Below, piece by piece: positions 46,691-55,077 of a DNA stretch of 64,000 bases. Each line of letters opens with the position of its first letter. Position 1 is the first letter of the stretch. Source of the DNA: a virus; IMG/VR virus record IMGVR_UViG_3300040759_000032, positions 1 through 64,000 of that record. One strand, given 5' to 3'. The position numbers were made by a program, and so were the translations under genes. The notes beneath the pieces are model-generated. The model ran no database searches, was not told the origin of the DNA, and saw nothing but the letters and a program-made list of their open reading frames with translations.

Positions 46691-46980
46691 GTCGCCCCCG
46701 TCCGGCCGCAGTCCCGGCAGGAGAACCCGGCGGGCGGCTCCCCGTCGCAGCGGGCGCACTCCGGGTCGGCGAGCAGCTCCGCGAGCGCCGTCCCGAGGAC
46801 GCCCGCGATGGAGAAGGCCGCGCCCAGGTAGACCTCCCGCCCGCTCTCCGCCCGGGTGACGGTCGAGGGGGACAGGGCCCCGCCGCTTCTCTCGGCCATC
46901 TCCCGGACGCTCCAGCGCCTCTCCAGCCTCGCCTTGCGGGCCCGCCTGCCGAAGACGGCGCGCATCTCCTCGGGGGTCAT
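46687..46980 (-). CDS. XRE-type HTH protein with a zinc tail
   Basis: 97 residues. EEMRAVFGRRARKARLERRW and SVREMAERSGGALSPSTVTR form a lambda-repressor-like HTH; CARCDGEPPAGFSCRDCG forms a C-terminal zinc ribbon. Probably a small transcriptional regulator. Similar in layout to the HTH gene at 48099. Confidence 0.75.
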   Translation of the reverse strand: MTPEEMRAVFGRRARKARLERRWSVREMAERSGGALSPSTVTRAESGREVYLGAAFSIAGVLGTALAELLADPECARCDGEPPAGFSCRDCGRTGAT

Positions 46981-47720
46981 AAGGCGGCCTCGTCGGGGGG
47001 CTCAGGGGGACGGAGGCGGAGGTCTGGCGGCGGGGCGTCGCCGAACCGCTCAGGCGGCCTCGAGGCGAGCCGTATCCGGCCCGCGGCGGGCGAGGCGGCC
47101 GGGTCCGGCCTCCGGGTTCGTCCCCGCCGCCTGTCCGCCGCGCCAGCGCTCAGCGCCGCCTTGTACCGGTCCCTGAACTCCTGCCCGCTGAATCCGGGCG
47201 AGGGCGCTGCCGTTGTCCGCGCGCCCCCGCCCGGTCCTATCGCAGGCGGAGGCCCGGCGGCCTGGACCTCGCCGCCGGACCCGCCGTCCCGCGCCCCGCC
47301 GGAGCCTCCCCGCTCCGGCAGGGACGATGTGGCGCCCCGGCCGCCCGAGTTGGGGTAAGCGGCCGGGGCACTGCGAGCAGAGGCCGGGGGTTGGCCCCTG
47401 CTCGCACGCCGCGCGATGGCCGGATCCGGGGGGGCGGATCCTTCCTGCGCGGACGTCGGGGCCGGGGCGGGCGAGCGGTTGCCCGCCCCGGCGGTTCCCC
47501 CTCGCGCGGCAACGCGAGAGGGCATGCCCCGGCGGCCGTCACCATCGGCGGCCGGGGCTGTGCGGGCGAGGCCCGGGCGGTTCACGGACCCCTCCCCGCA
47601 CGCCGCTGCCGGGACCGCGGAGGCGGCCTCCGGGGCGGGACCGAGCGCGGCAGGAACGGCGGGGTGGGCCGCCCCTGCCGCGCGCTCTGGGGGTTCCGAG
47701 GCGATAGGCCGGCGCGTCAT
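46977..47720 (-). CDS. low-complexity Pro/Ala/Arg/Gly protein
   Basis: 247 residues, very rich in Pro, Ala, Arg and Gly, predicted disordered except a short helix (GFSGQEFRDRYKAALSAG). Coupled starts and stops on both sides support expression, but the composition also fits a shadow of GC-rich DNA, so confidence is limited. Confidence 0.45.
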   Translation of the reverse strand: MTRRPIASEPPERAAGAAHPAVPAALGPAPEAASAVPAAACGEGSVNRPGLARTAPAADGDGRRGMPSRVAARGGTAGAGNRSPAPAPTSAQEGSAPPDPAIARRASRGQPPASARSAPAAYPNSGGRGATSSLPERGGSGGARDGGSGGEVQAAGPPPAIGPGGGARTTAAPSPGFSGQEFRDRYKAALSAGAADRRRGRTRRPDPAASPAAGRIRLASRPPERFGDAPPPDLRLRPPEPPDEAAL

Positions 47721-48112
47721 CGGACGTCAGCCCCCAATCGCCCCTCGGTGATCTTTCGCGGGGAGTTTCCGTCAGCCCACGGCCGGATGCTGACTGACCG
47801 GCCGGACACGAAGGGGCACGCCTGGCGGACGTACACGGCGCACGGCGGGCATACCGGGGGCTCATCGAAACGGAGGGTCAGCACCTGGCGGGGGCCGCAC
47901 ACCAGCACAGGGCGGCGACCGCAGGGGTTGCCGCAGGACTGGCACAGGGAATCGCGCCAGCACATTTCATAGCGTGCGGTGTGCGGGGACCGGAAGTCGG
48001 TGCCCCCGTCCCGAAGCTCCGCGTTGACCCAGGCCTGCGCGATTCCGCCGCGGACAGGCCGGTGGGCGAGGCTCGCCGGGATGGGCGGGCGGACGTCGTC
48101 AGCCACGGTCAT
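47717..48112 (-). CDS. hypothetical Cys-rich protein
   Basis: 131 residues from ATG 48112 (GTG 48115 adjacent). VNAELRDGGTDFRSPHTARY and CWRDSLCQSCGNPCGRRPVL, then CPPCAVYVRQACPF: three paired cysteine groups, probably two zinc sites. Actinophage type, unknown role. Confidence 0.65.
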   Translation of the reverse strand: MTVADDVRPPIPASLAHRPVRGGIAQAWVNAELRDGGTDFRSPHTARYEMCWRDSLCQSCGNPCGRRPVLVCGPRQVLTLRFDEPPVCPPCAVYVRQACPFVSGRSVSIRPWADGNSPRKITEGRLGADVR

Positions 48113-48332
48113 CACCCGGCCCGTCGGCGAGAGCCCCGATCGAGACCCCGAACGCCCCGGCGAGCAGAGCGGCCACGTCAAGGGTCGCCCCGGTCTTCGC
48201 CGCCTCGATGCAGCTGACCGTCGCCTTGTTGATCCCGGCTCGGCGGCCGAGCTCCTCCATGCTCCAGCCGCGGGCCTTCCGCTCCCGGCGGACCGAGGCG
48301 GCGAACACGGCGCGGACATCCTGGTCAGGCAT
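48099..48332 (-). CDS. XRE-family HTH regulator
   Basis: 77 residues, entirely an HTH domain: FAASVRRERKARGWSMEELG, GINKATVSCIEAAKTGAT and FGVSIGALADGP. Simple Cro/C1-type regulator. Overlaps both neighbours, so co-expressed with the MerR-like gene at 48325. Confidence 0.8.
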   Translation of the reverse strand: MPDQDVRAVFAASVRRERKARGWSMEELGRRAGINKATVSCIEAAKTGATLDVAALLAGAFGVSIGALADGPGDDRG

Positions 48333-48795
48333 GGTCGAACCCTCCTGTCACGGTCAGGGTCAGTCCGGGGGCGATCTCCCCGCAGGGCCATGAGTCCCGG
48401 GCGAACGCGGCGGCGGATGCGGTGTCAAGCCCGGAGCGGGTGAGCCAGCCCATGCGCCGGGCGATGTCGACCTCGGCGGTCGGCCAGGCGCGCTTGGCGC
48501 CTGTCCCCTCAGTGCTCCCCTGGTGGTTGACTCGCCGTTCAGGCTTCAGCCAGCCCTGCCGCGCCCAGTAGTCAAGCTGGCGGTAGGTGATCCCCATCTC
48601 GGCCTCGAGGTGCTTGCTGCACGCGGGAAGGCCCTCGCTGGCCGCCTTCGAAGGGCAGTGCGGGCAGTCGGCCAGCCTCGCGTCGCATTCAAGGCAATAG
48701 CGGGCAGTCGGGCTCCGGCCCGTCACCGGGTTCCCGCACGTGCAGTAGTGGTGAATCCGCTCCGCCGGGGCGATCGCAGGCAGGGTCTCAGCCAC
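48325..48795 (-). CDS. MerR-like HTH protein with zinc ribbon
   Basis: 156 residues. N-terminal zinc module (YCTCGNPVTGRSPTARYC, then CDARLADCPHC) is followed by a MerR-like winged helix (MGITYRQLDYWARQGWLKPE) and the wing-like AWPTAEVDIARRMGWL. Probably a DNA-binding regulator. Fusion of a ribbon to a MerR-type domain is an unusual arrangement. Confidence 0.7.
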   Translation of the reverse strand: MAETLPAIAPAERIHHYCTCGNPVTGRSPTARYCLECDARLADCPHCPSKAASEGLPACSKHLEAEMGITYRQLDYWARQGWLKPERRVNHQGSTEGTGAKRAWPTAEVDIARRMGWLTRSGLDTASAAAFARDSWPCGEIAPGLTLTVTGGFDHA

Positions 48796-49117
48796 GGCCC
48801 GCCTCCCCGCTGTCGAGCTTCTCGGCCGCGAGGAACGCGACGCTCAGCAGGACGCTCGCGGGCGCGGGCATGCCCGTCTGCTCCTCCATCGCGTCCTGCA
48901 CGCACGAAAGCGCCTGCGCGACGGCCATGACGACCCGGCCCAGCGGGAACGTGAAGGGGAACTCCACGAGCAGGCTCTCGGCGACGTCCGACGCGATGTC
49001 GCCGTAGACCTCGCCGCCGAGGCCGGGGATCCGGTTGGCCGGGTCGCGGAGCCATGCGAGGGCCTCCTCGGTCTTCGCCTCCAGTTCGCCCCGCGTCGGC
49101 GCGGTCACGTCAGGCAT
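48788..49117 (-). CDS. hypothetical helical protein
   Basis: 109 residues, with YGDIASDVAESLLVEFPFTF and a hydrophobic middle (VVMAVAQALSCVQDAMEE). Helical, possibly a small bundle. Unknown. Confidence 0.6.
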   Translation of the reverse strand: MPDVTAPTRGELEAKTEEALAWLRDPANRIPGLGGEVYGDIASDVAESLLVEFPFTFPLGRVVMAVAQALSCVQDAMEEQTGMPAPASVLLSVAFLAAEKLDSGEAGRG

Positions 49118-49628
49118 CGGACGGCTCCCGCTTCACGAACCGGTACCGCTTGATGAGCTCCGTCCCGAGCCAGTCGGCGAGCTCCTGCCAGTCAGCTCCC
49201 CGGTCCTCCCTCGCGGCGAGCCCGGCGGGCAGCGCGGCGCGGATGAAACCCGCGACGTCGCCCGCCTCCGGCGCCTCGTCGGCCATCGCCACGGCGACCG
49301 CGGCCATCTGCCGAACCAGCGAGGCGCTCAGCGTCTCCCTGTTCCCGCCGATGGCGAACGTCACCCCGCCGTCAGCCGAGCGGTAAACGTCCAGCCCCCG
49401 AAACAGGTGCGTCCTCGGCGTCGGGCCGAGGTCCGGCCGTTCCAGCGTCACCGGGGACGGGACTCCCGCCGCCTCGTACATCGCCCGCGCGTGCTCGTCG
49501 ATCTCCAGCGGGTCGACGAAGAACGGCTGCCCGCCCACCGCGATCGCGCAGCGGGCACCGTGGACGGTCATGATCCGCCGGACCTCCAGCCATCCGCCCG
49601 AGTCGTCAACCCGCCTGTAGTCCCCCAT
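49110..49628 (-). CDS. hypothetical beta-rich protein
   Basis: 172 residues from ATG 49628. RRVDDSGGWLEVRRIMTVHG and VGGQPFFVDPLEIDEHARAM at the start, then FRGLDVYRSADGGVTFAIGG; C-terminal part with the repeated ADWLGTELIKRY helix. TGATG junction with the Gp37/Gp68 gene. Unknown. Confidence 0.6.
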   Translation of the reverse strand: MGDYRRVDDSGGWLEVRRIMTVHGARCAIAVGGQPFFVDPLEIDEHARAMYEAAGVPSPVTLERPDLGPTPRTHLFRGLDVYRSADGGVTFAIGGNRETLSASLVRQMAAVAVAMADEAPEAGDVAGFIRAALPAGLAAREDRGADWQELADWLGTELIKRYRFVKREPSDA

Positions 49629-50521
49629 CAGGTAGCCCCCGTCATCTCGGTCACGCGCGGGAACTCCCGAACACGGAGATCTTCCGGCCAAGCGGCCATG
49701 TCGCCGCCCTTGGGGCCCGCGCCAAGCTGCTTGCCGAGGACAGATCCGAGCTGCTTGACGAAGACGGGCGTGCCGGTCTCGACGCACTCATCGACGAGGT
49801 TCCGCGCCCATCCCTCGGCCATGCGGCGCGCGCCCGGACCGCTCTCGCCGCCGACGATCACCCAGTCAAGCGCCGGGCCGGGCGTCTCCCACGGGCGCGA
49901 GAGGTTGACCCTCGGGCCGCCGCCGATCGGCGGGATCCACCGGCCGGGGAACAGGGTGACCGGGCCTAGCAGTGGCTCGGCGCTGACGAACCGGAGCGCC
50001 GCTGGCGTGGCCAGCAAAGCGGGAATGCGGAGGTCCGCCCAATGCGGGTCTTCGACGGAGACGCCGAGCCACAGGTTCGGCAGGGGCCAGTTCACGCGCC
50101 TCGCGGAATGGCCGTCCAGTGACCACACGAGCGCCTTGACGACCTCCGCGAACCTCGGGCCGTCCAGCAGGACTCGCATCCGCGCGTGCCGCTTCGTGAG
50201 CAACTGGTAGGTGTGCTGAGGCGTCACGGCCATGACCGCGAAGACCTGCGCGATGTAGTCGTCGGGCACGTCCGCGTGGAACAGGTCGCTCATGGAGTTG
50301 ACGAAGATCCGCCGAGGCCGCTTCCAGCGGATCGGGTCCTCAAGTTTCGCCGGGCGCAGCACCACGTCAAAGCCGCGCTCGAAGTAGTGGCCCGGCGTGC
50401 CCCTCCACCGCTCGGCGAAGGTGGACGCATAGCAATTGTCGCAGCCGTCGGAGACCTTCGCGCAGCCCGTAACAGGGTTCCACGTGGCGTCGGTCCACTC
50501 GATCTTGCTGTCGTCGCTCAC
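49628..50521 (-). CDS. phage Gp37/Gp68-family protein (DUF5131)
   Basis: 297 residues from a GTG at 50521. KIEWTDATWNPVTGCAKVSD and GCDNCYASTFAERWRG carry three cysteines, the start of the Gp37/Gp68 family. FVNSMSDLFHADVPDDYI, LLTKRHARMRVLL, NLWLGVSVED and FVSAEPLLGPV then VIVGGESGPGARRM follow the family along its length. It is related to radical-SAM-like TIM barrels but its reaction is not known. Common in phages and mobile elements. Confidence 0.93.
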   Translation of the reverse strand: MSDDSKIEWTDATWNPVTGCAKVSDGCDNCYASTFAERWRGTPGHYFERGFDVVLRPAKLEDPIRWKRPRRIFVNSMSDLFHADVPDDYIAQVFAVMAVTPQHTYQLLTKRHARMRVLLDGPRFAEVVKALVWSLDGHSARRVNWPLPNLWLGVSVEDPHWADLRIPALLATPAALRFVSAEPLLGPVTLFPGRWIPPIGGGPRVNLSRPWETPGPALDWVIVGGESGPGARRMAEGWARNLVDECVETGTPVFVKQLGSVLGKQLGAGPKGGDMAAWPEDLRVREFPRVTEMTGAT

Positions 50522-50712
50522 AATGCCGCCGCCCAGTCCGACGGGATCTCCGCCTGCCGCGAGGCGAACCACGGCGGGTCGGTCAGGTCCGGGTCTCCCG
50601 CCTCGTGCCGCTCCTCGCACCAGCACTCCCGGTGCCGCCAGTGCCGCCCGGCCTCCCGGTCGTCGTCCTCGAGCGCGAGCTCGCGCCCGGATCGGAGAGG
50701 GCGGTGCGTCAT
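50518..50712 (-). CDS. small Cys/His protein
   Basis: 64 residues from ATG 50712. HWRHRECWCEERHEAGDPDL is the only feature. ATGA-type overlaps with its neighbours support it as real. Confidence 0.55.
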   Translation of the reverse strand: MTHRPLRSGRELALEDDDREAGRHWRHRECWCEERHEAGDPDLTDPPWFASRQAEIPSDWAAAL

Positions 50713-50912
50713 CTCTTCCACGGCTTCTCCAGCTCGCGGATGAACTTCCACCGGGCGTACCGGACCATCACCGCGAGCCGTGCCCGCTTCGGCAGGCTCC
50801 CCGCCCACGCCGCGAGCCTCCGCAGCCGGAGAAGCGCCAAGCCGATTCCCCCCAAGATCACAGCCGCCCCCAGTGGTCCCGTCGCCAGCAGCACCCTTAG
50901 CGCCCCGCTCAA
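50709..50912 (-). CDS. small membrane protein
   Basis: 67 residues from a TTG at 50912 overlapping the upstream stop (TTGA). One or two hydrophobic segments (LRVLLATGPLGAAVILGGIG) and basic C-terminal helix KRARLAVMVRYARWKFIREL. Unknown function. Confidence 0.55.
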   Translation of the reverse strand: MSGALRVLLATGPLGAAVILGGIGLALLRLRRLAAWAGSLPKRARLAVMVRYARWKFIRELEKPWKR

Positions 50913-51049
50913 CGTCCATGCCGCTTCCTCGCCGTCTTCCGCACCCAGTCGATGCCGTCCTCGCCGCACAGCCCGGCCGCGACCCCGTAGAGCGCCACCC
51001 AGCCGGCCGCCGCCGCGATCGCACGCGCCTTCCGCCGCCGCCCGCTCAC
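50909..51049 (-). CDS. 46-residue hypothetical protein
   Basis: From a GTG at 51049 (GTGA). VSGRRRKARAIAAAAGWVAL, then LYGVAAGLCGEDGIDWVRK: one short hydrophobic stretch flanked by basic residues. Below common length limits; retained because of coupled ends. Confidence 0.5.
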   Translation of the reverse strand: MSGRRRKARAIAAAAGWVALYGVAAGLCGEDGIDWVRKTARKRHGR

Positions 51050-51522
51050 CAGTCGCCTCGCTCTGCCAGCGCCAGGTCGAACTCGGCCAGGACCGCGGTC
51101 CCGCCGAGGACGGAGTCCCAGATCGCCTGCATCGCCGCGTAGGCGTCGTGCTGGCCTCTCGCGACCTGCTCGAGAACGGGCTCGAGGGCGAGCAGCACCT
51201 TCGCGATCTCGTGGTCCCGCATGCCCGGCAGCGCAGACCGCAGCTGTCCCGCGAGGTCCTCGGCGAGCGTCTGCGTCCCGTCGCTCGCAACCCGGAGCCA
51301 CTCCGCGAGGACGCGCAGGCGGCACTCCTCGGGGATCGTGTAGGCCGGGCCCGCCCCTGTCGCGTCGGCGGCCGGGAGAGGGGCGCGCACGGGAAAGGGC
51401 TCCGGTTCCGGTTCCGGTTCCGGTTCCCGGCGGGGCTCCGGCCGGGGCGCGGGCTCCCGCACCAGGGCCGGCCACAGGGCGTCCGCCACCCACATCCGCC
51501 ACAGCCACAGCCGCGCCCTCAC
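51046..51522 (-). CDS. hypothetical protein with a Glu-Pro repeat linker
   Basis: 158 residues from a GTG at 51522. A Trp-rich start (VRARLWLWRMWVADALWPAL) is joined by a Glu-Pro-repeat linker to a helical C-terminal domain (CRLRVLAEWLRVASDGTQTL). The linker is encoded by a GGTTCC tandem repeat at about 51400-51425. Unknown. Confidence 0.6.
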   Translation of the reverse strand: MRARLWLWRMWVADALWPALVREPAPRPEPRREPEPEPEPEPFPVRAPLPAADATGAGPAYTIPEECRLRVLAEWLRVASDGTQTLAEDLAGQLRSALPGMRDHEIAKVLLALEPVLEQVARGQHDAYAAMQAIWDSVLGGTAVLAEFDLALAERGDW

Positions 51523-51719
51523 GTCCGCCTCCCCGTCCTTCTCCGCGCGGTCAGCTCCGCGTGCCGCTCCTGCGCCGCCAGGGCCTGCGTCCCGGCCTTG
51601 TCCGACCATGCGCGCCTCAGCGTGACGAGGTCGTGCAGTTCCCCGCCGTCCAGCGGCTCGCCGTCCCCCGGCACCCGCAGGGGCCGGGCCCAGGCCGCGA
51701 GCATCCTCAGCCGCCTCAC
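51519..51719 (-). CDS. small hypothetical protein
   Basis: 66 residues from a GTG at 51719. VRRLRMLAAWARPLRVPGDG and LHDLVTLRRAWSDKAGTQAL, helical. Coupled to both neighbours. Confidence 0.5.
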   Translation of the reverse strand: MRRLRMLAAWARPLRVPGDGEPLDGGELHDLVTLRRAWSDKAGTQALAAQERHAELTARRRTGRRT

Positions 51720-52045
51720 GACTCGCCTCCGTGGCCGTGGTCGTGCGCCTGCCAGGCAGCCGCAGCGTGGGCGGCGGAGGCGTGCGCCAGCATGAAGCCC
51801 CGCAGCGCGTCGCATCCCGTGCCGGTGATCACGACCCGCCCGCCCTCCTCGAGCACCAGCAGGACATGAGCCTCGATGTCAGCCGGGGCGACCCCTGTGA
51901 GGCTCCCGACGGCGACCCGCTTCTCGAGGAGCGTCTCGGGCGGCGGCGGCGTCCTGCGGCGCTTGAGAAACCGCTTCACCCATCCGCGCAGGCACATGAG
52001 CGCCATCAGCGCCGCCAGCGACGCCACGGGCAGCCACGCGATCAC
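51716..52045 (-). CDS. membrane-anchored protein
   Basis: 109 residues. N-terminal membrane helix (IAWLPVASLAALMALMCL), a basic hinge (KRFLKRRRTP) and a soluble part with HVLLVLEEGGRVVITGTGCD and a His-rich C-terminus (HAAAAWQAHDHGHGG). Unknown. Confidence 0.6.
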   Translation of the reverse strand: MIAWLPVASLAALMALMCLRGWVKRFLKRRRTPPPPETLLEKRVAVGSLTGVAPADIEAHVLLVLEEGGRVVITGTGCDALRGFMLAHASAAHAAAAWQAHDHGHGGES

Positions 52046-52539
52046 GCCGCAGCCTCCTCACCGGGAGAGGCGAACGACCACTTGCCGTCATCCGTCGGCC
52101 ACGCCGTGAACCCCGAGCCGGGCGAGGTGAAGACCATCACCGGGATGAGCGCCGGATCGCGGTAGGACCGGACCGTGTACCCCTTCGCCTCGTCCGACGG
52201 ATCGCGGCGGGAGTCGATTCGCTCATGGCAGCCGGTCGTCCCGGTGCCAAGGACCGTGATGAGGTTCGACGGGGAGTTGTCCCCGCCCTGGCTCCGGCGC
52301 TTGCGATGCTGGAGGCTGTAGGGCTGACCGACGACGGAGCGGCCGCAGCAGACGCAGGCGTGGCCATCGCGATCGAGGACGAGCTTCCGCACCGCCGGTG
52401 ACGGCCCGGTGTCGCGGGCGGCCTTGCGCTTGCGCGCGGTGCGCTCGATGGAACTGCCCCGGGCGAGCCCCGCAGTCCGCTTCAACGGGCTGACCGTCTT
52501 CAGCGGCTTCCCGCGCCGCAGCGGCTGGCCGCGCTTCAC
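52042..52539 (-). CDS. HNH endonuclease
   Basis: 165 residues from a GTG at 52539. A basic N-terminal region (KRGQPLRRGKPLKTVSPLKR) precedes the HNH domain: VLDRDGHACVCCGRSV, SLQHRKRRSQGGDNSPSNLI and TTGCHERIDSRR. Phage HNH proteins serve in homing, packaging or recombination; here the position among early genes gives no specific role. Confidence 0.85.
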   Translation of the reverse strand: MKRGQPLRRGKPLKTVSPLKRTAGLARGSSIERTARKRKAARDTGPSPAVRKLVLDRDGHACVCCGRSVVGQPYSLQHRKRRSQGGDNSPSNLITVLGTGTTGCHERIDSRRDPSDEAKGYTVRSYRDPALIPVMVFTSPGSGFTAWPTDDGKWSFASPGEEAAA

Positions 52540-52793
52540 CGGGCACCCCCGGCAGGACGGCGAGACAGGTCGCGGGGATCGGTCCCCGCCCCGGCCAGGT
52601 CGATCACCTGGACCGGGGTCGTCTCCGGGTTCATGCCGCCCGCCTTGAGCATGCACGCGAAGCACCTCCCGGACGTGGCGCTCTCCGGTATGCCGCCGCC
52701 GGCACCCCCGAAGTAGTCCGCCTCCGGCGTGCAGGTGTACGTGCGCTTGCAGTCCCGGCAGGTGACCTGCTGCCAGGCGGCGTTGAAGGTCAT
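52536..52793 (-). CDS. zinc-ribbon protein
   Basis: 85 residues from ATG 52793. VTCRDCKRTYTCTPEADYFG then GRCFACMLKAGG is a single zinc ribbon of the CxxC...CxxC type. Overlaps the HNH gene and the Gp3-like gene by 4 bp. Confidence 0.7.
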   Translation of the reverse strand: MTFNAAWQQVTCRDCKRTYTCTPEADYFGGAGGGIPESATSGRCFACMLKAGGMNPETTPVQVIDLAGAGTDPRDLSRRPAGGAR

Positions 52794-53842
52794 GACGCCA
52801 CCGCCGAATGCGGCGGGAGCTGCCGCCACCAGTACGCCAGGTAAGCCCGCAGCACCCCGCTCTTCCCTGCCCGGTCTTCGGCCCAGTGGTCGATTACCCC
52901 GGCCTCGGTCGCGTCTTTCACCAGTTCCTCCACGTCCTCCCGGGTGACGCTGGAGTCGGCGAGGTCCGCGAAGTACTGGGCGGTCAGCCCGGCCATGGAC
53001 GGGCCGGTCGGCTTCGCCGGCGGGGCCTCGATCGCTCGGGCCTCCGCCCGCCCGGCCTCGATCGCCTGCGCCCCCGCGGTGCCGCGCTGAAGCTGCGCCA
53101 CGAGCCCGCCCGGCCCCGGGGGAAGCTGGCCTTTCGCCAACTCCTCCACGCTCAGCCCGATCTGGAGCATCGGCACGGGGTACGGGGAGCCGTCCTCGGC
53201 CCGGTACCGCCACTGGATGTAGAGGATCGCAGGGAGGTACGCCCCGCCTTCGCGCGCCATGACCATCGCGTCGCCCGCCCCGGAGGTCTCCACCGCGGCG
53301 TTCTCGCTGCCGGTGTTGAGCCGCCACACCCCGGTCAGGCCAGGGAGTTCGGGGATCGTGACGTTGATCCTGGTGAGCGGCTTGCACGCCTGCGGATGCT
53401 GGAGCTTGGCCAGCTTCTTCCGCTCCTCGCGGGCCCGCTGCACGGACGCCGGGTCATCAGGGTCGGCCGCGCGGGGGCACATGCACGGCTTCCCGGAGAT
53501 CGACTCGATGATCCCGTCGCAGTGCCTGAGCCGCTTGGGGCCGTCCCACAGCTCCATGTTCGCGTCCACCGCGAGCTCGCGCGGGGGCACCCAGACGTCG
53601 AGCGCCTTGCGGTCGGTGGTGACCTCCCAGCGGCCCTTGCGCTGCGACCACGGGGCGACCTCGCCGCCGTAGTGCGCGGCGACCTGTCGGGCGTTGTGCT
53701 CGGAGGCGGTCGTGAAGCGGAACGTCTCGAGGCGGACCGGCTTGCGGTAGTCCTTGCCCGGCACCTGCACGGAGGTCCCGATGCGGATCTCGCCGAGCGG
53801 TGCGTCGCGGCGCTGGAGGTCGAGGATCCCGTTGATCGGCAT
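52790..53842 (-). CDS. Gp3-like recombination directionality factor family protein
   Basis: 350 residues from ATG 53842 (MPINGILDLQRRDAPLGEIR). The family signatures VRLETFRFTTASEHNARQVA, YGGEVAPW, WEVTTDRKALDVWVPP, CDGIIESISGKPCMCPR, ACKPLTRINVTIPELPGL and GVWRLNTGSENAAVE follow the Gp3-like family named for the phiC31 directionality factor. In phiC31 it redirects a serine integrase; here the integrase is a tyrosine type, so this protein probably has the family's general early DNA-metabolism role, fitting its RecB-like neighbour. Confidence 0.87.
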   Translation of the reverse strand: MPINGILDLQRRDAPLGEIRIGTSVQVPGKDYRKPVRLETFRFTTASEHNARQVAAHYGGEVAPWSQRKGRWEVTTDRKALDVWVPPRELAVDANMELWDGPKRLRHCDGIIESISGKPCMCPRAADPDDPASVQRAREERKKLAKLQHPQACKPLTRINVTIPELPGLTGVWRLNTGSENAAVETSGAGDAMVMAREGGAYLPAILYIQWRYRAEDGSPYPVPMLQIGLSVEELAKGQLPPGPGGLVAQLQRGTAGAQAIEAGRAEARAIEAPPAKPTGPSMAGLTAQYFADLADSSVTREDVEELVKDATEAGVIDHWAEDRAGKSGVLRAYLAYWWRQLPPHSAVAS

Positions 53843-55077
53843 AACGCGGCCTCCCATCCTGTGACGGCGCCGGCGGGGACTGCCTGCAGGGCCGCTCGCA
53901 CGTCGTCGCCCTTGAGGGCGAGATGGTGGTCGGCGAGCATCTCGCGGACCGTCTCGATGAGCTTCGGGCCGATGCCGATCCTGGCCTTGAGGAGCTCCGC
54001 CGCGCTGAACTCGGCGACCGCCGCCAGCTCCGCGTCCGCGCCGAGCGCCTTCCGCAGCGGTGACAGGGCGCGCCCGTAGCCCTCGCCCGCGAGGTCGCAC
54101 AGGCGCGGGCCGGGCATGGTGCCGTCCGCCCGCAGCGGCCGGACCGCCGGGCCGGGCTTGGCCTTGACGTCCTGCCGTTCCCGGTAGACGCTGGCGGCCT
54201 TCCGGAACCGCCGCCACGCCAGCTCATCGTCCCCTGCGGACACCAGCATCAGGAGGTAGCCGCCCGGGTAGTCGGGGCGCAGGTGGAGGACCATCCCGCA
54301 GTCCGTCTCGATCATCGGGCGGACGTCGCCGAGAGTCGGCGCGCACTCCGGGGCGCGACGGTACGCGGACAGCTGCTCCTTCCACGTTCCCTCCGGCTCC
54401 TTGCCGGTCTTCGTGTCGATGCAGATCCGCAGCACCGCGCCGGGCCGGGCGACAATCTCATCGGCCCCGCGCGGCCCGGTGCCGCGGCTGATCGCGTAGC
54501 CGCGCAGCTCGACGATCATGTCGAGGGTGCCCGCGTAGCCGAGCGGCTGGTTGTAGACCGTCATCTCGGTGGCGAGGAAGCGGGGGCTGAAGTCGGAGAC
54601 GAACCGGATGAACCCGTCGACCATCCAGTCGACGACTGTGGCCAGCTTCTCGGATTTCCCGCCGCCCAGGTCGTACTCCGCCCCCTCGAGGTGCTCGGGC
54701 AGGAGGGGGATGCTGATGGTCGAGCCTTCGCCGTCGCGGGACGCCGCCCACAGGATGAGTGCCTGCTGGACGTCGTGGACCCAGACGCCGGCCTCGCTCT
54801 TGAGGTCCCGCTTGCGCTCCGCCTCGCCCGCCGCCAGCCTGACCGCCGCGTCGCGGCCCTCGAGCCGCTTCGCCCGGGCCAGCGCGCCGAGGTTGTCGAC
54901 GGCCCACTTCGAAGCCGTGCTCCCGTACCAGGCCTTCAGCCACGGCTTGGAGTCGGTGCCGCTGATCAGCGTGGTCACCGAGTCGAGCAGCTCGTTCGTC
55001 GGCGGGTAGGTGTAGTAGCGGGACCCGTCGGCGTTCGTCACCGAGACGGGCCGGGCCTCTTCCATAACTGCGGTCAT
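53335..55077 (-). CDS. RecB/PD-(D/E)XK exonuclease with an unterminated 3' extension
   Basis: Starts at ATG 55077. Residues 1-415 hold the nuclease: conserved His101, Glu171 (FLATEMTVYN), Asp186 (GTLDMIVEL), Asp221-x-Lys223 (ICIDTKTGKE) and Gln235 (EQLSAYR), the full PD-(D/E)XK set of phage lambda-exonuclease/RecB-type enzymes. The frame does not stop at the expected junction with the Gp3-like gene but runs on for about 168 Arg/Ser-rich codons overlapping it. A single change in the TTA codon at the GCGTTATGCC junction would restore TAA. The extension is probably not functional. Confidence 0.85.
   Translation of the reverse strand: MTAVMEEARPVSVTNADGSRYYTYPPTNELLDSVTTLISGTDSKPWLKAWYGSTASKWAVDNLGALARAKRLEGRDAAVRLAAGEAERKRDLKSEAGVWVHDVQQALILWAASRDGEGSTISIPLLPEHLEGAEYDLGGGKSEKLATVVDWMVDGFIRFVSDFSPRFLATEMTVYNQPLGYAGTLDMIVELRGYAISRGTGPRGADEIVARPGAVLRICIDTKTGKEPEGTWKEQLSAYRRAPECAPTLGDVRPMIETDCGMVLHLRPDYPGGYLLMLVSAGDDELAWRRFRKAASVYRERQDVKAKPGPAVRPLRADGTMPGPRLCDLAGEGYGRALSPLRKALGADAELAAVAEFSAAELLKARIGIGPKLIETVREMLADHHLALKGDDVRAALQAVPAGAVTGWEAALCRSTGSSTSSAATHRSARSASGPPCRCRARTTASRSASRRSASRPPPSTTPDRSPRTTAARSPRGRSARAAGRSPPTARRSTSGCPRASSRWTRTWSCGTAPSGSGTATGSSSRSPGSRACAPARPTLMTRRPCSGPARSGRSWPSSSIRRRASRSPGSTSRSPNSLA

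Noticed and set aside
46977-47720. Confident protein-coding call for the Pro/Ala/Gly-rich frame
   Set aside because: Low complexity could arise from GC-rich shadow reading; kept only with low confidence because of coupled ends.
51400-51426. GGTTCC tandem repeat as a regulatory element
   Set aside because: It lies in frame and simply encodes a Glu-Pro linker.
52790-53842. Directionality factor for the integrase at 11601
   Set aside because: The Gp3 family partners serine integrases, while this integrase is a tyrosine recombinase with its own Xis-like gene nearby.
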